Assembly (NCBI RefSeq): GCF_900604385.1
Contig: NZ_LR027382.1
Span: forward strand, 1,637,501 to 1,701,500
DNA length: 64,000 nt
Source: Alistipes megaguti
GTDB taxonomy: Bacteria; Bacteroidota; Bacteroidia; Bacteroidales; Rikenellaceae
Reading direction: 5' to 3'
The position numbers were made by a program, and so were the translations under genes. Positions 25,625 to 33,556 of the stretch are shown here, piece after piece (positions within the stretch are counted from its first letter, which is position 1; each line of letters starts with the position of its first letter). Under the pieces are notes generated by a model that saw nothing but the letters and a program-made list of their open reading frames with translations, made no database searches and was not told where the DNA came from.

Positions 25625-25632
25625 CAAAAATA
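25625..25632 (-). promoter_or_regulatory. Candidate -7 box for VOC-tsaC-thioesterase operon
   Basis: Minus-strand TATTTTTG fits TAnnTTTG about 100 bases upstream of the VOC start. Confidence 0.4.
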
Positions 25633-25694
25633 GGCAATTCCTCTGACAATCTCCGCTTCGGAAAGGAGATTCGTGCGGAATATTTTTGTCGGCG

Positions 25695-25726
25695 TTTCCT
25701 TTTTTTTTCTGAATTTTATACCTTTG
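25695..25726 (+). promoter_or_regulatory. Promoter of yebC
   Basis: TACCTTTG at 25719-25726 with a TTTC element 20 bases upstream matches the Bacteroidetes promoter layout, 45 bases before the yebC ATG. Confidence 0.55.
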
Positions 25727-25770
25727 CACTCTGAAAGAAAAAATCCGAAAAAATAAATTCATCATTATTT

Positions 25771-26499
25771 ATGGGAAGAGCCTTTGAATACCGCAAAGCG
25801 CGGAAGTTGAAGCGTTGGGGGCACATGGCCCGCACCTTCACCAAACTGGGTAAGGAGATCGAAATCGCCGTGAAGGCCGCCGGAGCGGATCCCTCGGGCA
25901 ATACGCGTCTGCGCATTCTGATCCAGAACGCCAAGGCCGAGAACATGCCCAAGGAGAATATCGAGCGTGCGATCAAACGTGCCACGGAGAAGGATGCGGC
26001 CGACTACAAGGAGGTCATCTACGAGGGATACGGCCCTCACGGAATCGCCTTCCTGGTCGAGACGGCCACGGACAACACCAACCGTACGGTGGCCAACATC
26101 CGCATGCACTTCAACAAATGCGGTGGTACGCTGGGCAACAGCGGCTCGGTGGGCTTCCTCTTCGACCACAAGTGCGTCTTCAAGTTCAAGGCTCCGAACG
26201 TCGATCCCGAGGAACTCGAGCTGGAGATGATCGACCTGGGTGTGGACGAGTTCTACCCCGAAGAGGACGGCATCACGGTCTATGCCCCCTACGAGTCGTT
26301 CGGTGCCATCCAGAAGTGGCTCGACGACAAGGGCTTCGAGATCGTATCGGGTGAGTCGGTGCGTATTCCGACCGATACGAAGGAACTCGATGCCGAGGGT
26401 CGCGAATCGGTCGAGAAACTCGTCGAGCGCCTCGAGGAGGATGACGACGTGGTGAACGTCTACCACACGATGAAGGAGCCCGACGCCGAGGAGGAGTAG
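25771..26499 (+). CDS. yebC: YebC/PmpR-family protein
   Basis: A 242-residue cytosolic protein of the TACO1/YebC family. It starts with MGRAFEYRKARK and has ARTFTKLGKEIEIAVKAAG and NMPKENIERAIKRA, then EGYGPHGIAFLVE, all conserved family landmarks. YebC proteins have been described both as DNA-binding regulators and as ribosome-associated factors that ease translation of difficult proline stretches. The single-gene transcript is closed by a strong terminator at 26528-26579. Confidence 0.95.
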   Translation: MGRAFEYRKARKLKRWGHMARTFTKLGKEIEIAVKAAGADPSGNTRLRILIQNAKAENMPKENIERAIKRATEKDAADYKEVIYEGYGPHGIAFLVETATDNTNRTVANIRMHFNKCGGTLGNSGSVGFLFDHKCVFKFKAPNVDPEELELEMIDLGVDEFYPEEDGITVYAPYESFGAIQKWLDDKGFEIVSGESVRIPTDTKELDAEGRESVEKLVERLEEDDDVVNVYHTMKEPDAEEE

Positions 26500-26527
26500 T
26501 CAGAGGAAGGCTGCGGCCCGAATTTTT

Positions 26528-26579
26528 GCCGGATATGGAGCGCGGATGTGATTGCAACGCTTCGTGTCCGGCTTTTTTT
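26528..26579 (+). terminator. Terminator after yebC
   Basis: A roughly 15-bp stem (GCCGGATATGGAGCG paired with CGCTTCGTGTCCGGC, with wobbles) is followed by seven T residues. Confidence 0.75.
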
Positions 26580-26604
26580 GTGTGGCGTGATGCCGCCGGC
26601 CCGA

Positions 26605-27243
26605 CTACTCGAAACGGATGAACTCCTCGCCGGCGGTCAGACAGTGCGGACAGTAGCGGTCGAGATACGTCGTCGCGTAGAGATTCCCGCACCGGGGGCA
26701 GACGGCAAATCCCGACGCGGAGTTCCGCCCCAGACTCTCCAGCAGCACGATCTGGCGCAGATCATTTGCCGCGGCCCAGACCTGCAGCCGGGCGGCATAA
26801 CGGTTCCCGCGGCTCATGGCCCGTCGGATCTCCGCGTCGGAATGTCGGCCGAAGCGGTAGCGTTCGATCCCGATGCAGCGCTCCAGGTTGCCGGCCGTCG
26901 AACTGCCGTACAGGGCAATATCCCCAGGGGGTGTGTAGCTGCCGCCCAGACGGTGAATGGCTGCAGCAAGGTTCTGCTCCTGCAGCTCTTCGGAGCAGGC
27001 TATGGCCCGGAAGAGCCGTTCGGCCGGGTATTGATGCTCGGCGGCCGCGATCTTCGCAAAATGCCGGTATTGACGCGCCTTGAGATGTTTGCGGTGTCCG
27101 CAGGCCTCCAGGTCGGCCGTGATTTCATGCCACGTCGAACGGGCGTGCTTCGGAGGCAGGAAGGCCTTCCCGTCGTAGAGCCAGACGAGCACCCCGACCG
27201 ATGCGACGAACAACAGCAGGATCAGCAACAGACGTATTTTCAT
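26605..27243 (-). CDS. Membrane-anchored rubrerythrin-like protein with zinc-ribbon tail
   Basis: The 212-residue product has one N-terminal membrane segment (about 3-22) without an obvious cleavage site. A helical region (about 50-175) resembles a ferritin-like fold (YRHFAKIAAAEHQYPAERLF, then CSEELQEQNL). The C-terminus has two CxxC knuckles (Cys182/185 and Cys198/201), as in rubrerythrin's rubredoxin-like domain. The expected diiron ligands are not all evident; for example, the His that usually follows SEEL in this region is Gln. It could be a redox or metal-binding protein, or a degenerate relative used structurally. It is convergent with yebC. Confidence 0.6.
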   Translation of the reverse strand: MKIRLLLILLLFVASVGVLVWLYDGKAFLPPKHARSTWHEITADLEACGHRKHLKARQYRHFAKIAAAEHQYPAERLFRAIACSEELQEQNLAAAIHRLGGSYTPPGDIALYGSSTAGNLERCIGIERYRFGRHSDAEIRRAMSRGNRYAARLQVWAAANDLRQIVLLESLGRNSASGFAVCPRCGNLYATTYLDRYCPHCLTAGEEFIRFE

Positions 27244-27339
27244 TGCAGACGGATTTTGTCCAAGGGATGCTTGGTGCGGTGCATTTTTTGTGCCAGCGGG
27301 CGGAAAAGCTGGTCAGAAAATGGTTTTTCGGATCGCGGT

Positions 27340-27370
27340 TTTGGATTTCCCGAATCAATTTCTAACTTTG
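27340..27370 (+). promoter_or_regulatory. Promoter of lipoprotein gene at 27414
   Basis: TTTG at 27340-27343, a 19-base spacer and TAACTTTG at 27363-27370 form a good Bacteroidetes promoter, 43 bases before the ATG. Confidence 0.65.
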
Positions 27371-27413
27371 CAAACCTCATATAGTTGCTGTCGCTTAAAA
27401 AAATGAGTCGTCC

Positions 27414-27902
27414 ATGCGCTTGAATTTTCTACTTGGTGTTTGTGCCGTCGTGATGCTGGCCGTTGCAGGGGTTTCCTGCTCGAAAAAGGGAAATGATGGG
27501 GGAGACGGAGGTGTTGCCATCCAACCCAATGGCTGGATGTTGATCTCCTGGAATGAGGATACGACCCTCTCCGGGCGGGTCTATCTGGAGCTTGGAACGG
27601 ATCGTTTTACGCTCTATCAGCAGATCGGCAATCTCACTTCGGCCGGATATGTCCCCTACACCGGGACGTGTCGCATGACGGCCGATTCCGAAAACGGAAC
27701 GATCCTTTCGGGGGCCTATTCCGATGGTGAGCCCTGGGCGCACAGCTATCGGGTCGAGTCGATGACCGATACCGAATTGCGGCTTGTTTCGCTCGACGAG
27801 CAGATCGAATCGGTCTACGAACGGGTTGTAATTCCCGATTACGTGAAGGAGGCTCCTGTTACGCTGCCTTCGCGGAGCGAGTCCGTATTGCCGCTGCTCT
27901 GA
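27414..27902 (+). CDS. Hypothetical lipoprotein
   Basis: A 162-residue protein with a lipoprotein signal (lipobox AGVSC, Cys at about 22) followed by SKKGNDGGDGG, a Gly/Asp-rich linker like those of surface-exposed Bacteroidetes lipoproteins. The remaining region alternates short strands (NGWMLISWNEDT, RVYLELGTDRFTLYQQ, YTGTCRM) and may form a small beta-barrel or lipocalin-like fold. I recognise no specific family. It has its own promoter and terminator. Confidence 0.75.
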   Translation: MRLNFLLGVCAVVMLAVAGVSCSKKGNDGGDGGVAIQPNGWMLISWNEDTTLSGRVYLELGTDRFTLYQQIGNLTSAGYVPYTGTCRMTADSENGTILSGAYSDGEPWAHSYRVESMTDTELRLVSLDEQIESVYERVVIPDYVKEAPVTLPSRSESVLPLL

Positions 27903-27924
27903 TATTTCATTTGTTCCGAAAGAT

Positions 27925-27956
27925 AAACGGGCTGCCGATCGTCGGCAGCCCGTTTT
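27925..27956 (+). terminator. Terminator of lipoprotein gene
   Basis: A 14-bp perfect stem AAACGGGCTGCCGA/TCGGCAGCCCGTTT with a 3-base loop, ending in GTTTT. Confidence 0.85.
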
Positions 27957-28050
27957 GGATTTTCGGGCCGTTTGCAGTCCGCTCCTTCGGACCCTTCCGT
28001 TCCTCTCTCCGGTGAGCCTTTTGTGCGAGCCTTTCGTCCCTCTCTTCGGG

Positions 28051-29484
28051 CTATTTTCTCGCCCCATTTGCCCTCTCCATGCTCCGGGCGGTCGCCTTTC
28101 CTCTTCCGGACGGACAGAAGACGGCGCAGACCTCGATGCCGAAGGAGAGTTTGTGCAGCGGCTCGCCCGAACCGCGGACGAGCGACGGCGCCAGGTCGTA
28201 ATCCACGGCAAAGCGTACGCCGAGGTTCTGCGTGGCCAGATAGGTGGTCGAGACACCCGTGGCGAAGGCGGCGCCGTTGCGTCCCGGAATGTCGCCGAAC
28301 GAGGTTTTGAACCGTTTGTAGAATTCGTAGCCGCCGAGGAGTTTCGAACCCACCTGCCAACGTAGCGAGACGGGATACGAGAAGTAGGGGCCGACATAGA
28401 CCGAGGCACTTTTGAAGTTGTCGTCCTGGATGACACTGTTGATCTCCGTGCGGAGGTTCGAACAAGTCAGTCTCCCGCCGATTCCCCAGTAGGGCGAGGC
28501 GAACCAGGCTCCCTGAACACCGGTCGTGGGGCCCGCGTGGAAACGCATGCGCATCCCTTCGCGGGTGGTGTAGTTGCCGGGGATAGTCATCACGCCGATG
28601 GCGAATCCCACGAACGACGGGTGGCGGTAGCGGTCGTGGACCGAGAAGGTTTCGTAGACGTTCAGCCCACGCTCCTTGAAGATCAGGTCGGCCAGAAAGT
28701 AGCCGAACTCGGTGGCCAGGATGCCGATGCCGGCCCCGACCATCACGTCGCTCATCCAGTGGCGGTTGTTGAGCTGCCGCGTGACGCCGGTGGCCGTGGC
28801 CACGGCATATCCGCCGATACTGTACCAGGGGCTGCGGTGGCCGTACTCCTTGTGGAGCATCGTGGCGGTCATGAAGGCCGTGGCGGTGTGGCCCGAGGGG
28901 AAGGAGTTGCGCGTCGAACCGTCGGGGCGCATGACGCGGCACGTGTACTTGAGCGAGTTGACGGCGATGGCCATCAGTCCGGCCGAGAAGGCGTCCGAAA
29001 CCAGCATCCGGCCCCACGAACTGCGGCTCTTGACACCGCACGCCTTCATGGCCAGCATCGCTCCTGCCGGGGCATACTGCAACCAGTCGTCGTACTTCTG
29101 GTGAAACGAAGGGACGTGGCCGTTTCTCAGACGCTGGAAATCCCGGTCGTAGCTCTGCATGATGACGCCGCCGACGATCAGTGGCGTACCGATGAAGAGC
29201 ATCCGGTAGGCTTTCGTCGAGGTGTGGCGGTCGATCCGCCTGCGGAATGCGCCGCCGGCGCTCCAGTCCACGCTGTCGCGGCACAGGTGTGTGTAGCTGT
29301 GCTGCAGGACCGAATTGTTGCTCTGCAGGGAGATGCTGTCGGGCGTCAGGACCGTGTTGCCACGCTGCTGCAGGAGGATGCTGTCGGGTTGCAGGGCTGT
29401 GCTGTCACGGAGTTGTGCCCGAGCCTTGAGGCTGAAGAGCAGCAGCGCGACGAACAGTGCGAGAGCCTGTGTTTTGAGCATCAT
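28051..29484 (-). CDS. PAP2-family phosphatase with C-terminal outer-membrane-like region
   Basis: About 477 residues from the ATG at 29484 (or 29481), with a signal peptide ending near KARAQ. An N-terminal stretch repeats a Leu/Gln/Ser pattern (QPDSILLQQ, TPDSISLQS). The central domain carries the PAP2 triad motifs KYTCRVMRP, PSGHTATAF and TRQLNNRHWMSD. The C-terminal third (from about 300) is rich in alternating strands with aromatic and Gly residues, like a short outer-membrane barrel. PAP2 enzymes dephosphorylate lipid phosphates, for example undecaprenyl or phosphatidylglycerol phosphate. It sits 22 bases past the P-ATPase gene. Confidence 0.85.
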   Translation of the reverse strand: MMLKTQALALFVALLLFSLKARAQLRDSTALQPDSILLQQRGNTVLTPDSISLQSNNSVLQHSYTHLCRDSVDWSAGGAFRRRIDRHTSTKAYRMLFIGTPLIVGGVIMQSYDRDFQRLRNGHVPSFHQKYDDWLQYAPAGAMLAMKACGVKSRSSWGRMLVSDAFSAGLMAIAVNSLKYTCRVMRPDGSTRNSFPSGHTATAFMTATMLHKEYGHRSPWYSIGGYAVATATGVTRQLNNRHWMSDVMVGAGIGILATEFGYFLADLIFKERGLNVYETFSVHDRYRHPSFVGFAIGVMTIPGNYTTREGMRMRFHAGPTTGVQGAWFASPYWGIGGRLTCSNLRTEINSVIQDDNFKSASVYVGPYFSYPVSLRWQVGSKLLGGYEFYKRFKTSFGDIPGRNGAAFATGVSTTYLATQNLGVRFAVDYDLAPSLVRGSGEPLHKLSFGIEVCAVFCPSGRGKATARSMERANGARK

Positions 29485-29506
29485 GTCGGTCTTTTTTCGG
29501 AAATTT

Positions 29507-32083
29507 TTATTTTCTCCTGCGGCCCAGCGCCCGGACGGCTTCACCTCCGAAAGCCAGCAGCGAGGTCAGTCCGATGATCTCGGCCCATTCCGGCCACGAC
29601 AGCGGCACGGTGCGGAAGACCTGCCCGCCGAACTCGACGATCAGAATCTGACCGACGGCAATGGCGGCCAGGATCAGGAAGAATTCGCGACAGCCCTTCA
29701 GATGGGTGAAGACCGAGTGGCGGGTTTCAAATCCCTTGGCGTTGAACATGTTCCAGAACTGCAGGAAGACGAACGTCGAGAAGAAGATCGTCAGCTGGTG
29801 AACCGAGAGGCCTCCGTCGCGCAGCGTCCAGCCGAAGAGCATCCCCAGCAGCGCGACGACCATCACGCCGGCGCAGGTGAAGATCGTGCGGGCCATCGAC
29901 CGCGAGATGATGAATTCGTCGCGCGAGCGGGGTTTGTCCTGCATGACCTCGGGGCTTGGCGGAAGCGAGGCCATGGCCATGGCGGCGAAGGTGTCCATGA
30001 TGATGTTGACCCAGAGGATCTGCACGACGGTCAGCGGCATCTCGGTGCCGAAAATCGAACCGATGAAGCAGATCAGGATGGCGGCGACGTTGATCGTCAG
30101 CTGGAAGAGGACGAAGCGCTGGATGTTGCGGTAGAGCGAGCGCCCCCACATGACGGCCGTGGCGATCGACGTGAACGAGTCGTCGAGCAGCGTGATATCC
30201 GAGGCATCCTTCGCTACGGAGGTTCCCGAACCCATCGACAGGCCGACGTTGGCGAAGTTCAGTGCCGGGGCGTCGTTCGTGCCGTCGCCCGTCACGGCGA
30301 CCACCTCGCCACACTGCTGCAGCAGCTTGACCAGCCGCTGTTTGTCGAGCGGACGGGCCCGCGACATGATCTTCAGCTCCTGGACCCTGCCGAGCAGCTC
30401 CTCGTCGCTCATGGCGGCAAACTCCGCTCCGGTGATGTGGTTGCGATTGCCGTCCACGGCGTCGTTCCAGAGACCGATCTGGCGGGCGATTTCACGCGCC
30501 GTGGCGGGGGTGTCGCCCGTGACGATCTTCACGGCGATGCCGGCCCGCAGGCACTGCCCGACGGCTGCCGGAACATCTTCGCGCACGGGGTCCGAGATGG
30601 CCGCCACGGCCGCAAAGTGCAGCCCGCCGGCGCGGACGGCCTCGGTGCAGTTCGTCGCCGAGGTTTCGGCCCACGCTACGCCCAGCGTCCGCATGGCGCG
30701 GTTCTGGAAGGCGGTGAGTTGGGCGGTAACCTTTTCGTCGAGCCCGTCGGCGGCGCACATCGCGCGCACGATCTCCGGCGCCCCCTTGACGCAGAGCAGG
30801 CGGCGCCCCGTGAGGCCGCTTTCGATGATCGTGGCCATGTATTTGCGTTCGGTCGAGAAGGTCAGCCGGTCGATGATCTTCGCTCCGGCGCGCAGCGTCT
30901 CGTAGTCGTGACCGTCGCGCCGCATCCATTCGAGCAGCGCCCCTTCCGTCGGATTGCCGATGATCTTGCCCTCGGCATCGAGGAAAGCCGTGGAGTTGAG
31001 CGCCACCACCTCGGCAAATTCGCGCTCCGGGAGTTCGTCGTAGCGCACCAGCTCCTGGACGTGCATGCGGTTCTGGGTCAGCGTACCGGTCTTGTCGGTG
31101 CAGATGACCGTCACGGCGCCCATCGTCTCGCAGGCGTGCATCTTGCGCACGAGGTTGTTCGTCTTCAGCATCCGCCGCATGGACATCGCCAGCGAGAGGG
31201 TGATCGACATCGGAAGTCCCTCGGGCACGGCCATGACGATGATGGCCACCGAGACCATGAAGATGTTCAGTACGTGCTGCGAGATGGTGAGCCAGTCCTG
31301 CTGGAGCAAGTCTTCGACGAGAAAGGCCTTGCCCAGCATGACGCAGAAGATCAGCCCCGAGAGAAAGATGCCCACGCGTCCGATCAGGTGCGAAAGGCGG
31401 GTCAGCTGGCGGTCGAGCGGGGTCTGTTCGTCGCTCTGGACGGTCGACTGCTCGGTGACGCGCCCCGCCTCGGAGCGGTCGCCTACGGCCGTGGTGACCA
31501 TCACGCCGTAGCCGTCCGCAACCGTCGTGCCGCGCATGGCGACGTTCGACGGATAGGTCGCTTCGGGATCGAAGTGTGCCGGGTCGACCGTTTTGTCGAC
31601 CTCGGGTTCGCCCGTGAGGGTCGATTCGTTGATCTTCAGCGAGACGGCCTCGACCAGTTCGCCGTCGGCCGGGACGGTCTCGCCCCCTTCGATGTAGACC
31701 ACGTCGCCCACGACCACGTCGCGGCGCGGGATTTCGCGGATCGAGCCCTCGCGCATCACCTTGACCGGAATGTCGTCGTTGACCTGGTTCAGGCGGCGGA
31801 AGCGCCGTTGGGCGTCCCACTCGAACCAGAAGCCCACGCACGTGGCCAGGATGATGGCGCAGATGATGCCGATTGACTCGGTGAAATCCTGGTGGGCGAA
31901 GCCGATGGCCAGCGACAGCACGGCGGCCAGCAGCAGGATGCGGATGATCGGGTCGCGGAACTTTTCGAGTAGCAGTTTCCACGCCGAGTCATCTTTCGGC
32001 GGGGTGATGACGTTGTTGCCGTGTTCCGAGCGGCTCTTTTCGACCTCGGCGGAGGTCAGTCCTTTGGGGTTGTAGCGTATCAT
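29507..32083 (-). CDS. Calcium-translocating P-type ATPase (PMCA type)
   Basis: An 858-residue P2-type cation pump. It has an N-terminal cation-ATPase domain, LTGEP in the actuator loop, the PEGLP ion-site motif near 287, the phosphorylated Asp330 in CTDKTGTLTQ, and TGDGTNDAPAL in the hinge. About ten membrane segments are visible, including the C-terminal pair of helices. It most resembles bacterial Ca2+ exporters of PMCA type, although selectivity is inferred. It follows rodA by 27 bases and is followed by the PAP2 gene, so it may lie at the end of the mre transcript. Confidence 0.93.
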   Translation of the reverse strand: MIRYNPKGLTSAEVEKSRSEHGNNVITPPKDDSAWKLLLEKFRDPIIRILLLAAVLSLAIGFAHQDFTESIGIICAIILATCVGFWFEWDAQRRFRRLNQVNDDIPVKVMREGSIREIPRRDVVVGDVVYIEGGETVPADGELVEAVSLKINESTLTGEPEVDKTVDPAHFDPEATYPSNVAMRGTTVADGYGVMVTTAVGDRSEAGRVTEQSTVQSDEQTPLDRQLTRLSHLIGRVGIFLSGLIFCVMLGKAFLVEDLLQQDWLTISQHVLNIFMVSVAIIVMAVPEGLPMSITLSLAMSMRRMLKTNNLVRKMHACETMGAVTVICTDKTGTLTQNRMHVQELVRYDELPEREFAEVVALNSTAFLDAEGKIIGNPTEGALLEWMRRDGHDYETLRAGAKIIDRLTFSTERKYMATIIESGLTGRRLLCVKGAPEIVRAMCAADGLDEKVTAQLTAFQNRAMRTLGVAWAETSATNCTEAVRAGGLHFAAVAAISDPVREDVPAAVGQCLRAGIAVKIVTGDTPATAREIARQIGLWNDAVDGNRNHITGAEFAAMSDEELLGRVQELKIMSRARPLDKQRLVKLLQQCGEVVAVTGDGTNDAPALNFANVGLSMGSGTSVAKDASDITLLDDSFTSIATAVMWGRSLYRNIQRFVLFQLTINVAAILICFIGSIFGTEMPLTVVQILWVNIIMDTFAAMAMASLPPSPEVMQDKPRSRDEFIISRSMARTIFTCAGVMVVALLGMLFGWTLRDGGLSVHQLTIFFSTFVFLQFWNMFNAKGFETRHSVFTHLKGCREFFLILAAIAVGQILIVEFGGQVFRTVPLSWPEWAEIIGLTSLLAFGGEAVRALGRRRK

Positions 32084-32110
32084 AGTTTTTTTGGTGTATG
32101 CAGGGTGTTG

Positions 32111-33556
32111 TCAGGCGATGCGGTTGAGGGAGAAATGGCGGGTGGAGGCATCCAGACGGATGGCGATGAAGAGCAGGATCGTGAAGGCGATGAGCGACGA
32201 TCCGCCGTAGCTCATGAACGGCAGCGGAATACCCATGACGGGCATCAGGCCAATGGTCATGCCGACGTTCACCAGCACGTGGAACAGCAGGATCGAGGCC
32301 ACGCAGTAGCAGTAGATGCGGCCGAAGGGCTCCTCCTGCCGTTCGCCCATGCGCATCAGCCGCAGGATCAGCAGGCACAGCAGCGTCAGCACGAAGGTCG
32401 TGCCGAGGAATCCCCACTCTTCGCCGACGGTGCAGAAGATGAAGTCGGTGTGTTTTTCGGGGACGAAGCCGTATTTGATCTGGGTGCCGTGCAGGAACCC
32501 TTTGCCGAAGAGCCCGCCCGAACCGATGGCGATCTTGGCCTGGTTGACGTTGTAGTCCGTGCCCAGCGGGTCGCTCATGATACCCAGGAAGCTCAGGATG
32601 CGGTCGCGCTGGTGCTGCTTGAGGATCGAGTTGAAGATGTAGTCGGTCGTCGGGAGGAAGATCATCGACCCGACGAACAGTCCGATGAGGATGAAGAGGT
32701 TCGTCAGATGGGTGCGCAGGGCGTATCCCGCGACGAAGAGCACGGCCACGGCGGTCATGATGAGCAGGCTGTGGTAGATGTCCAGCTTGCCGGGGCTCAC
32801 CAGGGCCGCGACCAGACAGAGCAGGATGCTCGAGAGCATCAGCGCCGCCAGGAAGATGATCCGCGAGCGCCACTGCCCGTTCATCATTGCCTCCGAGAGC
32901 GTGCAGACCAGAATCAGCGTCACGAGCAGCACCATCGGCGAGAGCAGGAACGAGACGATGAACAGCGCGCCGATCAGCAGCACCGGGATGCACAGCCATT
33001 TGTTGAGCCCCTCGCGGTAGAGGACGAAGAGGAACGAGCAGAGGACAATGCCCGAACCGGTGTCGTTCTGCAGGATGATGATCAGCAGCGGGATGCAGAT
33101 GACCAGGGCCACCTTGAAGAGGTCGCCCGGGCGGTTGATCGAGAAGGAGTAGTTGCTCATCACGCGGGCCAGGGCCAGGGCCGTGGCGATCTTGGCGAAC
33201 TCGACGGGCTGGACGCGCACCGATCCGAATTCGAACCAGGCCTTGGCGCCGTTGACCTCGCGGCCGAAGAGCAGCGCGGCAACGAGCAGCGCCAGTCCGG
33301 CGAAGTAGGCCGGATAGGCGAACATGTGGTAGAAGCGTTCGTCGAGCAGCAGCACGACCAGTGCCGTGGTCCAGGCCACACCGATCCAGATGAGCTGCTT
33401 CATGTAGAAGTGCGAGAAGGAGAAGGTCCGGGCGATGGTGTCGTCGTACGAGGCGGAGATGATCGAGACGAATCCTGCCAGGACGATCAGGACGTAGAGC
33501 AGCACCATACCGCGGTCGACGCCGTCGAAAATGCCTGTATGCCGGTTACTTGTCAT
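32111..33556 (-). CDS. rodA: Rod shape-determining protein RodA (SEDS glycosyltransferase)
   Basis: RodA polymerises lipid II during cell elongation in partnership with PBP2. The 481-residue protein has about ten membrane segments and SEDS-family signatures such as QPVEFAKIATALALA and the C-terminal MGIPLPFMSYGGSSL. The ATG at 33556 overlaps mrdA by 11 bases; a longer frame to 33589 is less likely. A central loop insertion makes it longer than E. coli RodA (about 370), as in other Bacteroidetes. Confidence 0.96.
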   Translation of the reverse strand: MTSNRHTGIFDGVDRGMVLLYVLIVLAGFVSIISASYDDTIARTFSFSHFYMKQLIWIGVAWTTALVVLLLDERFYHMFAYPAYFAGLALLVAALLFGREVNGAKAWFEFGSVRVQPVEFAKIATALALARVMSNYSFSINRPGDLFKVALVICIPLLIIILQNDTGSGIVLCSFLFVLYREGLNKWLCIPVLLIGALFIVSFLLSPMVLLVTLILVCTLSEAMMNGQWRSRIIFLAALMLSSILLCLVAALVSPGKLDIYHSLLIMTAVAVLFVAGYALRTHLTNLFILIGLFVGSMIFLPTTDYIFNSILKQHQRDRILSFLGIMSDPLGTDYNVNQAKIAIGSGGLFGKGFLHGTQIKYGFVPEKHTDFIFCTVGEEWGFLGTTFVLTLLCLLILRLMRMGERQEEPFGRIYCYCVASILLFHVLVNVGMTIGLMPVMGIPLPFMSYGGSSLIAFTILLFIAIRLDASTRHFSLNRIA

